From: Bordetella parapertussis
GTDB lineage: Bacteria > Pseudomonadota > Gammaproteobacteria > Burkholderiales > SG8-41
Assembly: GCA_945901405.1 (NCBI GenBank)
Contig: CAMDLH010000043.1
Coordinates: forward strand, 1 to 37,406
Reading direction: 5' to 3'
Length of the DNA stretch: 37,406 nucleotides
The first letter of the stretch is position 1; each line of letters begins with the position of its first letter. Shown one piece after another: positions 5,859 to 14,457 of the stretch. A model generated the notes under the pieces. The model did not search any database, was not told where the DNA came from, and was given only the letters and a program-made list of their open reading frames with translations. The position numbers were made by a program, and so were the translations under genes.

Positions 5859-8669
5859 ATGACATTGCACCCCACGCCGCATTCACAAGCACCCGAAGAA
5901 GCCGCCACCAAGCTGCTGCAACTGATACGCGAGTTCGTTGCGGGCACGCGCCCGCTGCGTGTGTCGGCGTTGTCGCTCGATTCGGCGCTCGAACGCGATC
6001 TCGGTATCGACAGTCTCGGCCGCGCGGAGCTTTTGCTGCGCGTGGAGCAGGCGTTTAACTGCGGTTTGCCGGACCGCGCGTTGACGGAAGTCGAAACGCC
6101 GCGCGATTTGCTGCGTTATGTGCTGGCCGCGTCGGCGCCTTCGGCCTCGGTGGAACACGCCGTAACCACGTTGAGTGTTGCAAGCGATGTGGGTTTTCCC
6201 GATCAGGCCGCGACGCTGAACGAAGTGCTCGATTGGCACGTGGCGCATCACCCACAGCGCGTGCAGATTCATCTTTACGGCGAAGGCGATTCCATCGAGG
6301 ACATCACTTACGCCGCGCTGAAAGCGGGCGCGGAGTCCGTCGCGGCGGAGTTGATCGAGCGCGGCCTGCAGCCGGGTCAGACGGTGGCGATCATGCTGCC
6401 GACCTCGCGCGATTATTTTTTCAGCTTCTTCGGCATCCTCATGGCGGGCGGCGTGCCGGTGCCGATTTATCCGCCGACGCGGCTCGCGCAGCTCGAGGAT
6501 CACATGCGCCGCCACGCCAGCATCCTCGCCAACGCGCAGGCGGCGATGCTGATCACGGTGGCGGAGGCGAAGTCGGTCGCACTGGTGCTGCGCTCGCAGA
6601 TCGAATCACTGCGCGCGGTGTTGACGGCTGCCGATTTCACGAACGGGCAAATGCTCGTGCATCGGCCACGCCCTGCCGCGGATGATCTGGCGTTTTTGCA
6701 ATACACCTCCGGCTCCACCGGCAACCCCAAGGGCGTGATGTTGAGTCACGCCAACCTGCTTGCCAACGTGCGCGCGATGGGGCGCGCCGCGCGCGTGACG
6801 ACGGCGGATGTGTTCGTGAGCTGGCTGCCGCTGTATCACGACATGGGGTTGATCGGCGCGTGGTTCGGCAGTCTTTATCATGGCTTTCCGCTGGTGGTGA
6901 TGCCGCCGCTGGCGTTTCTCGCGCGGCCGCAGCGCTGGCTCACGGCGATCCATCGCCATCGCGGCACGCTGTCGGGCGCGCCGAATTTTGCCTACGAGTT
7001 GTGCGCGCGCAAGATCGACGACCGGCATCTGAAAGGACTCGATCTGTCGTCGTGGCGTTTTGCCTTCAACGGCGCGGAGCCGGTGAATGCCGAGACGCTT
7101 ATCGCGTTTCGCGACCGCTTTGCGTCCTATGGTTTGAAGCCCGAAGCCATCGCGCCGGTGTACGGGTTGGCGGAATGTTCGGTGGGCCTCGCCTTTCCCC
7201 CGCCCAATCGCGCGCCGGTGATCGAGCGCATTGAACGCGATGCGTTCACCAGCAGCGGGCACGCCGTCATCGCGGACGCGAATAATTCGGATGCCTTGAA
7301 CATCGTCGGCTGCGGCATGCCGTTGCCCGGCCACGAGATACGCATCGTCAACACCGCCGGTTATGAAGTCGGCGAGCGTTACGAAGGGCGTTTGCAATTC
7401 AAGGGGCCGTCAACCACGCGCGGCTATTATCGCAACATGGAGCAGACCGCGCTGTTGTTCGACGGCGAGTGGATCAACAGCGGCGATCAGGCGTATGTCG
7501 CCAACGGCGAAGTTTTTCTTACGGGCCGCGTGAAGGACGTGATCATACGCGGCGGGCGCAATGTTTATCCGTACGATCTTGAACAGGCAGTGGGTGAATT
7601 GCCCGGCATGCGCCGCGGCTGCGTCGCGGTGTTCGGCAGCCCCGATCCGGCGAGCGGCACCGAGCGGCTCATCGTGCTCGCCGAAACGCGCATCAGTGAC
7701 GCTGCGCAGCGCAAAGAAATAGTTAATAAAATCAATAACTTATCTCTTGACCTGCTGGGCATGCCACCGGACGATGTGATGCTCGCGCCGCCGCACACCG
7801 TGTTGAAAACCTCCAGCGGCAAGCTGCGCCGCGCGGCCAGCCGCGACGTGTACGAACGCGGCGGGCGCGCCGAGAAACCGGCGCCGGTGTGGCGGCAGTT
7901 CATGCGCATGGCGTGGTCGGGCGTGTTGCCGCAGACGCGCCGCGCGCTTCGCGCCTGCGGCGAGTTGCTTTACGCCGCGTACGCGTGGCTGGTGTTCGCA
8001 CTGCTCGCGCCGGGCGTGTGGCTTGCGGTGGCGCTTGTGCGCAAACCAGGATTCGGCCGCGCGCTGATTCATTATGCCGCGCGGCTAATGCTGCGATTGC
8101 TCGGCTCGCGCGTCACGGTGCAAGGCCTTGAACATTTGCCGCGCACGCCGGCCATCATCGCCATGAACCACACCAGCTACCTCGACGGCACATGCCTCGC
8201 GGCGGTGTTGCCGCCCGGCTTCGCGCACGCCTACATCGTCAAGCGCGAGTTCGCCGTGCCGTTGATACCGAGACTATTTTTCGCGGGCATCGGCGCCACC
8301 TTTGTCGAACGCTTCGATGCAAAGCAGGGGCTGGACGACGTTGAGCAAGCGGCACGACTGCTCGCGGGTGGCGACTCGCTGGTGTTTTTTCCCGAAGGCA
8401 CTTTCGTGCGGCAAGCAGGCCTGCTGCCGTTTCGCATGGGCGCGTTCACACTCGCGGCGCGCGCGGGTGTGAGTGTCACGCCCATCACCATACGCGGCGC
8501 ACGCGCGATGCTGGTGGGGGACAACTGGTTTCCGCGCCACGGCGCGGTGCATATCAACATCGGCGCGCCGATCATGCCCGGCGGCGCCGATTGGGATGCG
8601 GCCGTCCGTTTGCGTGACGCCACGCGCGCGGAAATCCTGCGCGGGTGTGGCGAGCCGGATTTGGGTTGA
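5859..8669 (+). CDS. ACP / acyl-AMP ligase / PlsC acyltransferase fusion
   Basis: This 936-aa protein has three domains. Residues 10-92 are an acyl carrier domain; Ser52 in LGIDSLGR is the phosphopantetheine site. Residues 120-680 are an adenylate-forming ligase of the fatty-acyl-AMP ligase (FAAL) type, with YTSGSTGNPKG at about 282 and the later GRVKDVIIRGGRNVYPYDLE hinge. From about 700 come hydrophobic segments and then a PlsC domain with the HX4D motif in NHTSYLDG (about 769) and FFPEGTF (about 843). A single chain could thus activate a fatty acid as acyl-AMP, load it on its own ACP and pass it to a lyso-lipid or other acceptor. E. coli Aas also joins a ligase and an acyltransferase, but in the opposite order and without an ACP. 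ATG 5859 has a weak ribosome site. Domain identities are firm; the acceptor is unknown. Confidence 0.85.
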   Translation: MTLHPTPHSQAPEEAATKLLQLIREFVAGTRPLRVSALSLDSALERDLGIDSLGRAELLLRVEQAFNCGLPDRALTEVETPRDLLRYVLAASAPSASVEHAVTTLSVASDVGFPDQAATLNEVLDWHVAHHPQRVQIHLYGEGDSIEDITYAALKAGAESVAAELIERGLQPGQTVAIMLPTSRDYFFSFFGILMAGGVPVPIYPPTRLAQLEDHMRRHASILANAQAAMLITVAEAKSVALVLRSQIESLRAVLTAADFTNGQMLVHRPRPAADDLAFLQYTSGSTGNPKGVMLSHANLLANVRAMGRAARVTTADVFVSWLPLYHDMGLIGAWFGSLYHGFPLVVMPPLAFLARPQRWLTAIHRHRGTLSGAPNFAYELCARKIDDRHLKGLDLSSWRFAFNGAEPVNAETLIAFRDRFASYGLKPEAIAPVYGLAECSVGLAFPPPNRAPVIERIERDAFTSSGHAVIADANNSDALNIVGCGMPLPGHEIRIVNTAGYEVGERYEGRLQFKGPSTTRGYYRNMEQTALLFDGEWINSGDQAYVANGEVFLTGRVKDVIIRGGRNVYPYDLEQAVGELPGMRRGCVAVFGSPDPASGTERLIVLAETRISDAAQRKEIVNKINNLSLDLLGMPPDDVMLAPPHTVLKTSSGKLRRAASRDVYERGGRAEKPAPVWRQFMRMAWSGVLPQTRRALRACGELLYAAYAWLVFALLAPGVWLAVALVRKPGFGRALIHYAARLMLRLLGSRVTVQGLEHLPRTPAIIAMNHTSYLDGTCLAAVLPPGFAHAYIVKREFAVPLIPRLFFAGIGATFVERFDAKQGLDDVEQAARLLAGGDSLVFFPEGTFVRQAGLLPFRMGAFTLAARAGVSVTPITIRGARAMLVGDNWFPRHGAVHINIGAPIMPGGADWDAAVRLRDATRAEILRGCGEPDLG
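7728..7743 (+). repeat. 16-bp AT-rich motif, copy B
   Basis: AAAATCAATAACTTAT lies inside the ligase domain, in the sense direction, where it encodes part of NKINNLSL. It matches the consensus at every position and stands out against very GC-rich coding sequence. Confidence 0.6.
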
Positions 8670-8689
8670 GGGCTTTAAGGGCAGGGGCT

Positions 8690-8884
8690 TTTTAGCCACG
8701 GATAAACACGGATTAACGCAGATAAACCCTCGGCATTGGGGCGAACGCAAGCGTTCAGATCGGTCACATAGGGTCAGCATGTAATTCTCGTTCGGATCGG
8801 ATTGCGGTCTGGATTCCGGTTTTTCCCGCGCGAACGTGTTTGTTTTTAATCTGTGTTCATTTGTGTTAATCCGTGGCTAAAAGG
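8690..8884. repeat. Inverted pair of AGCCACGGATTAACAC-type repeats
   Basis: The left arm (8690-8727) carries TAGCCACGGATAAACACGGA and continues TTAACGCAGATAAA. The right arm (8846-8884) is its imperfect reverse complement and ends TTAATCCGTGGCTAAAAGG. About 120 bp lie between, including the small palindrome GAACGC-AA-GCGTTC. Repeats of this type are widespread between bacterial genes (recollection). The pair fills the gap between the ligase fusion and the RNB gene and could fold as a long stem or act as a bidirectional terminator. Confidence 0.75.
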
Positions 8885-8968
8885 TTTTGAAGTTGAACTT
8901 CCTTACGCCCGCCACCCATCGCGTATAATCCGCGCCCACTCATCCAACCCGCCGCATAGCGGTTATCC

Positions 8969-10807
8969 ATGAACGTTTTTTACGAAGAAGAAGGCGGATT
9001 CAAGGCCGGAGCGGTACTCGCGGACAACACGACCTCGCTGCAGGTCGAGGCGCCGCATGGCAAGCGCTCCAAGATCAAGGCGGCGAATGTGCTGCTGCGG
9101 TTTACCGAGCCGGCGCTGGGTGAATTCATGGCGCGCGCGCAGGCGGCCGCCGACGCCATCGATATTGATTTTCTGTGGCAGTGCTGCGCCGATGCCGAGT
9201 TCGATTACCTCACGCTCGCGCGCGAGTACTTCGGCCACGAACCCGCCGCCATTGAATCGGCCGCGGCGTTGATGCGTTTGCACGGCGCGCCGATGTATTT
9301 TTACAAGAAGGGCCGGGGGCGTTACAAGTCGGCCCCCGAGGAATCGCTGAAGGCCGCACTCGCGAGTGTCGAGCGCAAGAAGCAGCAGGCCGCGTTAAAG
9401 CAGCAGTACATTGACGCGCTGACAGCATCAAAACTGCCCGACGCCTACACGCCGATATTGACCACGCTGCTCTACAAACCCGACGTGAACAGCATCGAGT
9501 GGAAGGCGCTGGAAGAAACCAGTGCCGCGTTGCGCACCACACCCGCGCGACTGCTGGAGCGTTGCGGCGCGCTGCCGTCCACGCACGACTATCACCTGGG
9601 CCGTTTTTTGTTCGAGAATTTCCCGCGTGGCACCGCGCATGACGCCTATCCCGAGCCGCACGAAATCGGCGAGTTGCCGCTGGCGGATGTGGACGCCTAC
9701 AGCATCGACGACGCGGCCACCACAGAGATCGACGATGCGTTTTCGGTGAGCACGCTGCGCAACGGCAACACGCGCATCGGCATACACATCGCGGCCCCCG
9801 CGCTGGCGATCACGCCCGATTCCGCCTACGAACGACCCGCGCGCGAGCGGTTATCGACGGTGTATTACCCCGGCGGCAAGATCACCATGCTGCCGGAGGC
9901 GGCGATCACGCATTACACGCTGGGCGAACAGCGCGCGTGCCCGGCGTTGTCGCTGTATGCGGAAATCACGCCGGATTTTCAGGTGCTATCGACTGAAACC
10001 AGAGTCGAGCGCGTGCGCATCGCCGCCAACCTGCGGCACGACGTGCTGGAGCCCGCGTTCAACGCCGAGGCGCTGGAACGTGGCGACATCGACCACGCAC
10101 AGGGCAGCGAGCTTAAATTGCTGTGGCAATTTGCATCGCATCTCGGCCACACGCGGCGCGGTGGCGAGCCGGAGCAGGAGCAACGCGCCGAGTATTCGTT
10201 CGAAGTCGAGAACGACCGTGTCACCATCAGCCGCCGCGTGCGCGGCTCGGCCATCGACAGGCTGGTGTCGGAGCTGATGATTTTCGTCAACAGCACCTGG
10301 GGCCGTGTGTTGGCGGAGCAGCAAATCGCCGCGATCTATCGCGTGCAGAGCACGGGCAAGGTGCGCATGAGCACCGCGCCCGGCGCGCACGAAGGCCTGG
10401 GCGTTGAGCATTACATCTGGGCAAGCTCGCCGTTGCGGCGTTATATCGATCTCATCAACCAGCGTCAGTTGATCGCGTTTGCGCGCGGTGAAACGCCGCC
10501 GTATCGCGCGGGCGACGAAGCGCTGCTCTCCGCGATGCGCGATTTTGAAATTGCATACGATGCCTACGCCGAATTTCAGCGCACCATGGAGCGCTACTGG
10601 TCGCTGCGCTGGCTCATACAAGAGAACAAGCTCAGCGTGACCGCGAGCGTGATTCGCGACAACCTGGTGCGCTTTGACGATCTGCCGTGGGTGCAGCGGG
10701 TGAATTCGCTGGCCGAGCAATTGCCCGGCACCGGCGTCGATCTGGAGTTATCGCACATCGATCTCATCGAATTGTCGTTGCATTGCGAATTCGTCAAAAT
10801 ACATTAA
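8969..10807 (+). CDS. RNase II-type (RNB domain) exoribonuclease
   Basis: This 612-aa protein has an RNB catalytic core from about residue 235. The signature is AYSIDDAATTEIDDAFSV (about 243-260), whose Asp residues coordinate the catalytic Mg2+ in RNase II and RNase R. Further core segments are YYPGGKITMLPE, then INSTWGRVL-like and YIWASSPLRRYIDLINQRQL, the last with the arginines that hold RNA. RNase II-type enzymes degrade single-stranded RNA 3' to 5'. The N-terminal 230 residues lack clear cold-shock/S1 motifs, and the protein is shorter than RNase R, so it belongs to the divergent RNB-only type. ATG 8969 begins MNVFYEEEGGFKAGAVL; the upstream ribosome site is weak. Confidence 0.85.
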   Translation: MNVFYEEEGGFKAGAVLADNTTSLQVEAPHGKRSKIKAANVLLRFTEPALGEFMARAQAAADAIDIDFLWQCCADAEFDYLTLAREYFGHEPAAIESAAALMRLHGAPMYFYKKGRGRYKSAPEESLKAALASVERKKQQAALKQQYIDALTASKLPDAYTPILTTLLYKPDVNSIEWKALEETSAALRTTPARLLERCGALPSTHDYHLGRFLFENFPRGTAHDAYPEPHEIGELPLADVDAYSIDDAATTEIDDAFSVSTLRNGNTRIGIHIAAPALAITPDSAYERPARERLSTVYYPGGKITMLPEAAITHYTLGEQRACPALSLYAEITPDFQVLSTETRVERVRIAANLRHDVLEPAFNAEALERGDIDHAQGSELKLLWQFASHLGHTRRGGEPEQEQRAEYSFEVENDRVTISRRVRGSAIDRLVSELMIFVNSTWGRVLAEQQIAAIYRVQSTGKVRMSTAPGAHEGLGVEHYIWASSPLRRYIDLINQRQLIAFARGETPPYRAGDEALLSAMRDFEIAYDAYAEFQRTMERYWSLRWLIQENKLSVTASVIRDNLVRFDDLPWVQRVNSLAEQLPGTGVDLELSHIDLIELSLHCEFVKIH

Positions 10808-10858
10808 ATAAACGCCACAAGTATCGGTAAATAAACAATTTTTCTTGCAGATTCAAAA

Positions 10859-10880
10859 GGCTGGATTACAATATCCAGCC
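10859..10880 (+). promoter_or_regulatory. Hairpin directly upstream of the tonB-family start codon
   Basis: GGCTGGAT (10859-10866), a six-base loop and ATCCAGCC (10873-10880) form a perfect 8-bp stem that ends at the base before ATG 10881. The only Shine-Dalgarno-like run, AAAAGG (10855-10860), overlaps the 5' foot of the stem. Folding would either mask it or bring it next to the start codon, so translational control is possible. The position is seen; the role is inferred. Confidence 0.5.
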
Positions 10881-11894
10881 ATGAGTCAGAAGCTGGCCAA
10901 GAAAGTCGTCCCGATCTCGCGCCGCGGTAAAAGCGTGCATCGCGTGGTGCGCGGCAACGCCTCCGCGGTGCTCGACACGCGGCTCACCGCGCTTGAACGC
11001 CATGTCTACGGCCTGGACCGGCGGCTGGTTGAGATCCGCCTCGACATGCGTTTTCAGGCGGCGCTGGCGGCGTCGATCCTGCTGCACCTGTGCGTCATAC
11101 TCTTCGTCACCTTCAAGCTGCCCGATAAATCGATCGGCAACGCCAATCAGCCGCTCGAAGTGGTGCTGGTCAACGCCAAATCCAAAACCAAGCCGGTGAA
11201 AGCCGACGCCCTCGCGCAGCACAATCTCGACGGCGGCGGCAACACTGACAAGGCATTGCGCGCGAAGAGTCCGCTGCCGGTGCCGCAAACCGATAACCAG
11301 ATGAACGATGTCACGCTGGCGCAGCGCCGCGTCGAGCAGCTTGAGCAAGAGATGCGCAAGATGCTGGTGCGGCAGAAAGCAGGTGCGAGCGTCACCACGG
11401 TGCCCGCGCAGCCGCAGGAGCAGACACCCGCCGACGCGCCGCTGACGCCGGACGCGGCCGATGTGGTGCAGCGTAGACTCGAAATCGCACAGTTGCAGGC
11501 GCGCATTTCAAAAGACGTCATCGCCTATCAGGAACGGCCGCGCAAGATGTTCATCGGCGCGCGTGCGGCGGAATATCGCTTTGCGCGTTACGTCGAGGAC
11601 TGGCGCGCCAAGGTCGAGCGCGTGGGCGAAATCAATTATCCGCAAGCGGCGCGCGAGCGCAAGATTTACGGCAGCCTGGTGCTGACGGTGAGCATCAAGG
11701 CCGACGGCACGCTGGATCGAGTCGAGATCAGCCGCTCATCCGGGCACAAAGTGCTCGACGACGCGGCGCGGCGCATCATCACGCTGGCCGCGCCTTATGC
11801 GCAGTTCCCGCCGGATATCGCCAAGGACACCGATATCATCAGCATCACGCGCACCATGACCTTCACGCGCGCGGATCGCTTGCAGACTGAATAA
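10881..11894 (+). CDS. TonB-family energy transducer
   Basis: This protein of about 337 aa starts at ATG 10881; a TTG at 10845 in the same frame would add residues across a hairpin and is less likely. Residues 58-79 are a single membrane anchor (FQAALAASILLHLCVILFV). A periplasmic linker follows, with a coiled-coil segment (RVEQLEQEMRKML) and Pro/Ala-rich stretches. The C-terminal 90 residues are a TonB domain (INYPQAARERKIYGSLVLTV, then IKADGTLDRVEISRSSG and YAQFPPDI). TonB couples the proton-motive force through ExbBD to outer-membrane receptors. No exbBD genes are nearby. It stands 73 bp after the RNB gene and is followed at once by aroE. Confidence 0.85.
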   Translation: MSQKLAKKVVPISRRGKSVHRVVRGNASAVLDTRLTALERHVYGLDRRLVEIRLDMRFQAALAASILLHLCVILFVTFKLPDKSIGNANQPLEVVLVNAKSKTKPVKADALAQHNLDGGGNTDKALRAKSPLPVPQTDNQMNDVTLAQRRVEQLEQEMRKMLVRQKAGASVTTVPAQPQEQTPADAPLTPDAADVVQRRLEIAQLQARISKDVIAYQERPRKMFIGARAAEYRFARYVEDWRAKVERVGEINYPQAARERKIYGSLVLTVSIKADGTLDRVEISRSSGHKVLDDAARRIITLAAPYAQFPPDIAKDTDIISITRTMTFTRADRLQTE

Positions 11895-11909
11895 TCGCGG
11901 TTGCGGCGC

Positions 11910-12722
11910 ATGACCGATCTCTACGCCGTCATCGGCAACCCCGTGGCGCACAGCAAGTCGCCTGCGATACACGCAGCCTTCGCTCGACAGACATCGCAAC
12001 ATATTGATTATAAACATCTTTTTTGCGAGATCGGCGCGTTCACGCAAACCGTCGCGACGTTTCGCGCGCAGGGCGGCAAGGGTCTGAATGTCACCTTGCC
12101 GTTCAAGCACGAAGCCTATGCACTCGCCACGCAACGCAGCGAGCGCGCCACGCAAGCGGGCGCGGTCAACACGCTGAAATTCGTTGATGATGTTGTCGAA
12201 GGCGACAACACCGACGGCGTGGGCTTGATACGCGACATCATGCAGAACCTGCAATTTGAGTTGCGCGGCAAGCGAGTGTTGCTGCTGGGCGCGGGTGGCG
12301 CGTCATTTGGTGTCGTGGGGCCGTTGTTGGCGCAGCCTATTTGGTGGCTAACTATCGCCAATCGTACGGTGTCGAAAGCTGTCGAACTGCGCGCGCGCTT
12401 CGCCGCGCACTTTAAAGTTGATGGCTGCGGCTACGACACGCTCAAGGGCAGCCAGTTCGATCTGGTGATCAACGCCACTTCCGCGGGCCTTTCGGGCGCG
12501 ATGCCGGCATTGCCCGATGACGTGTTTGCCAGGGACGCACTGGCCTACGACATGGTGTATGGCAGGCAAACACCCTTCATGCAATTCGCCCAGGCACGCG
12601 GTGCACGCGTGGCCGACGGCCTCGGCATGCTGGTCGAACAGGCGGCGGAATCGTTCTTCATCTGGCGCGGCGTGCGGCCCGCGACCGCGCCGGTGATCGA
12701 ACAGCTACAGCGTGAGGGATGA
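11910..12722 (+). CDS. aroE: Shikimate dehydrogenase
   Basis: This 270-aa protein catalyses NADPH-dependent reduction of 3-dehydroshikimate to shikimate in aromatic amino-acid synthesis. Seen motifs are the N-terminal substrate site YAVIGNPVAHSKSP, the catalytic lysine in GLNVTLPFKHEAY, the aspartate in EGDNTDGVGL and the glycine loop LLLGAGGASFGVVGP. The C-terminal DGLGMLVEQAAESFFIWRG is also typical. Length is normal. ATG 11910 (MTDLYAV) is preferred to TTG 11901 because it fits the family start. It follows the tonB-family gene by 15 bp, and such RNB, tonB, aroE, mtgA strings are usual in Betaproteobacteria. The window's 16-bp motif has a degenerate match near 11996-12011. Confidence 0.95.
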   Translation: MTDLYAVIGNPVAHSKSPAIHAAFARQTSQHIDYKHLFCEIGAFTQTVATFRAQGGKGLNVTLPFKHEAYALATQRSERATQAGAVNTLKFVDDVVEGDNTDGVGLIRDIMQNLQFELRGKRVLLLGAGGASFGVVGPLLAQPIWWLTIANRTVSKAVELRARFAAHFKVDGCGYDTLKGSQFDLVINATSAGLSGAMPALPDDVFARDALAYDMVYGRQTPFMQFAQARGARVADGLGMLVEQAAESFFIWRGVRPATAPVIEQLQREG

Positions 12723-12765
12723 GGCCGTGCTTTAATGCGCCTCACGCCTCACCCCTCACGCTTTT
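12709..12765 (+). repeat. 17-bp inverted repeat spanning the aroE stop, with T-run
   Basis: AGCGTGAGGGATGAGGC (12709-12725) pairs with GCCTCACCCCTCACGCT (12746-12762) with one mismatch and a 20-base loop that holds another GCCTCAC unit. TTTT follows the 3' arm. It covers the aroE stop codon and ends 13 bp before mtgA. The units belong to the common CCTCACGCCTCAC intergenic repeat type. It could attenuate transcription between aroE and mtgA or stabilise the aroE message end. Confidence 0.6.
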
Positions 12766-12777
12766 CAGAAACATCCC

Positions 12778-13479
12778 GTGCTAAAAACCACGCTGCGCTG
12801 GTTCCTGCGGATTCTGCTGGCGTTCATCGCCGTGCTGGTGCTGATCCAGTTGTGGTTCGCCGCGCACGTTGCGTACTGGGTGAAGTACGATCCGTCGTCC
12901 ACCGCATTCATGCGCGGGCGCCTGGCGATACTGCGCGAGAACGATGGCAAGGCCAAGTTGCGTCATCAGTGGGTGGCGTACGAAAAAATTTCCGTGCACC
13001 TGAAACGTTCGCTGATCGCGGCCGAGGACTCCACGTTTCTCGCCCATCGCGGCTTTGACTGGAAGGGAATCCGCGAGGCGCACGAGCGCAATATGCGTGA
13101 AGGCGAGCTGGTCGCTGGTGGTTCCACCATCACGCAGCAGCTGGCGAAGAATCTTTTTTTCTCCGGCAAGCGCACGGTGTGGCGCAAGCTGCAGGAGGCG
13201 GCGGTCACGGTGATGATTGAGTCGATGATGTCCAAGCGCCGCATCCTCGAAATTTATCTGAACGTGATCGAATGGGGCGAGGGCGTGTTCGGCGCCGAGG
13301 CCGCGGCGCGTTATCACTTCGGAACCAGCGCCGCGAATCTCGGCCCCGAACAAGCCGCGCGGCTGGCGGCGATGGTTCCCAGCCCGCGCCGCTACGGCCC
13401 CGGCGCCAACACGGTGTATCTGCAAAAACGCACGCACATCATCGCCGCGCGCGCGCGCATGGTTGCGCCGCCGCAGTGA
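12778..13479 (+). CDS. mtgA: Monofunctional peptidoglycan transglycosylase
   Basis: This 233-aa protein polymerises lipid II into glycan strands on the outer face of the inner membrane. Residues 5-35 are the membrane anchor. The GT51 domain follows with motif 1 LIAAEDSTFLAHRGFDW (catalytic Glu83), motif 2 GGSTITQQLAKNLF and motif 3 KRRILEIYLNVIEWG. No transpeptidase domain is present, as expected for MtgA rather than a class A penicillin-binding protein. The start is GTG 12778, which places the anchor at the N-terminus. It ends one base from the convergent metallo-hydrolase gene. Confidence 0.95.
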   Translation: MLKTTLRWFLRILLAFIAVLVLIQLWFAAHVAYWVKYDPSSTAFMRGRLAILRENDGKAKLRHQWVAYEKISVHLKRSLIAAEDSTFLAHRGFDWKGIREAHERNMREGELVAGGSTITQQLAKNLFFSGKRTVWRKLQEAAVTVMIESMMSKRRILEIYLNVIEWGEGVFGAEAAARYHFGTSAANLGPEQAARLAAMVPSPRRYGPGANTVYLQKRTHIIAARARMVAPPQ

Positions 13480-13480
13480 T

Positions 13481-14368
13481 TCAAGCCGCCAGCGCCCAAC
13501 CGTCAAGCGACGCCATTTCAGCGGCGACACCATAACGCCCGCCCGCATCACGCGTGACCGATGCCATCGCGCAGCCGTGATCGTGGGCGAAGAAAAGCCG
13601 CACGCCGCGCGCCAGCTTGTCATCGAGAAAGCAGGTCTTCTCGTCGATCAGCATCTCCGGGTAACGGTCGTAACCCATGGTCACGGGCGCGTGCACCCAC
13701 GGCCTGCCTGGAATCAGATCCGTGCAAAACACCACGCCATTGTTTCCGCCGATGGCCGCGAGCAGCAGGCCCGGCGTGTGGCCGTTGCTGTACTCGAAGC
13801 GTACCTGCGCCCCCAGCGTGGGTGAGCGGTCGCCATCGACAATTTCCAGCCGGCCAGAGGCTTCAAGCAGCGAGGGCAATTCGGGGATGAACGAGGCGCG
13901 GTCGCGCGCATGCGGTTTCACCGCGCGTTCCCAGCATTCGCGGCCGACGATGAACGTCGCATTCGGGAACAATAGCCGGTGCGCTTCACCGGCTTGCCAC
14001 GGCGCCAGCAAGCCGCCGGCATGATCGAAGTGCAGGTGCGACAGCACCACGGCGTCGATGTCCTCGTGCGTGAATCCGGCTTGCTTTAACGACGCGAGCA
14101 GCACGTGGCCATCTTCCACCACGCCGTAACGTTCCTTGAGCTTCGGCTCGAAAAACGCGCCGATGCCGGTTTCAAACAACACGCGCTTTCCGACATTGTT
14201 GCCATCGTCACCGACGCCGGTGGCGAGCAGCGCGCGGCACGCCAGCGGCACGCGATTGTCCGCATCGGGTTTGATCCAGCGCGACCACAATGCGCGCGGC
14301 GCGTTGCCGAACATCGCGCCGCCGTCGAGTTTTTGCGAATTACCCAGGATGGACCACAGGCGAATCAT
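13481..14368 (-). CDS. Metallo-beta-lactamase-fold hydrolase (lactonase-like)
   Basis: This 295-aa protein has the di-zinc signature H111-L-H113-F-D115-H116-AGG. The later ligands are His197 (SNGHTPG), Asp217 (FCTDLIP) and His264 (FAHDHG). This set is typical of MBL-fold hydrolases of the lactonase, methyl parathion hydrolase or quorum-quenching type. There is no signal peptide; it begins [17 protein letters not shown], as cytoplasmic members often do. The substrate is not determined. One 16-bp AT-rich motif (14382-14397) ends 13 bases before its ATG in the sense direction, so the motif may belong to its leader. The methyltransferase gene lies divergently beyond it. Confidence 0.8.
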   Translation of the reverse strand: MIRLWSILGNSQKLDGGAMFGNAPRALWSRWIKPDADNRVPLACRALLATGVGDDGNNVGKRVLFETGIGAFFEPKLKERYGVVEDGHVLLASLKQAGFTHEDIDAVVLSHLHFDHAGGLLAPWQAGEAHRLLFPNATFIVGRECWERAVKPHARDRASFIPELPSLLEASGRLEIVDGDRSPTLGAQVRFEYSNGHTPGLLLAAIGGNNGVVFCTDLIPGRPWVHAPVTMGYDRYPEMLIDEKTCFLDDKLARGVRLFFAHDHGCAMASVTRDAGGRYGVAAEMASLDGWALAA

Positions 14369-14381
14369 CGAATTCTATACC

Positions 14382-14397
14382 GTAAGCGATTGATTTT
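14382..14397 (-). repeat. 16-bp AT-rich motif, copy C
   Basis: On the minus strand this reads AAAATCAATCGCTTAC. It is preceded by ATATCAAT, so the 16 bases ATATCAATAAAATCAA are identical to the sequence leading into copy D. It lies between the divergent hydrolase and methyltransferase genes. Confidence 0.6.
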
Positions 14398-14457
14398 ATT
14401 GATATTTGTTTTAGAGCGCGCCGCGTTATATGCTACCCGTTTTTCACGGAGCACACC

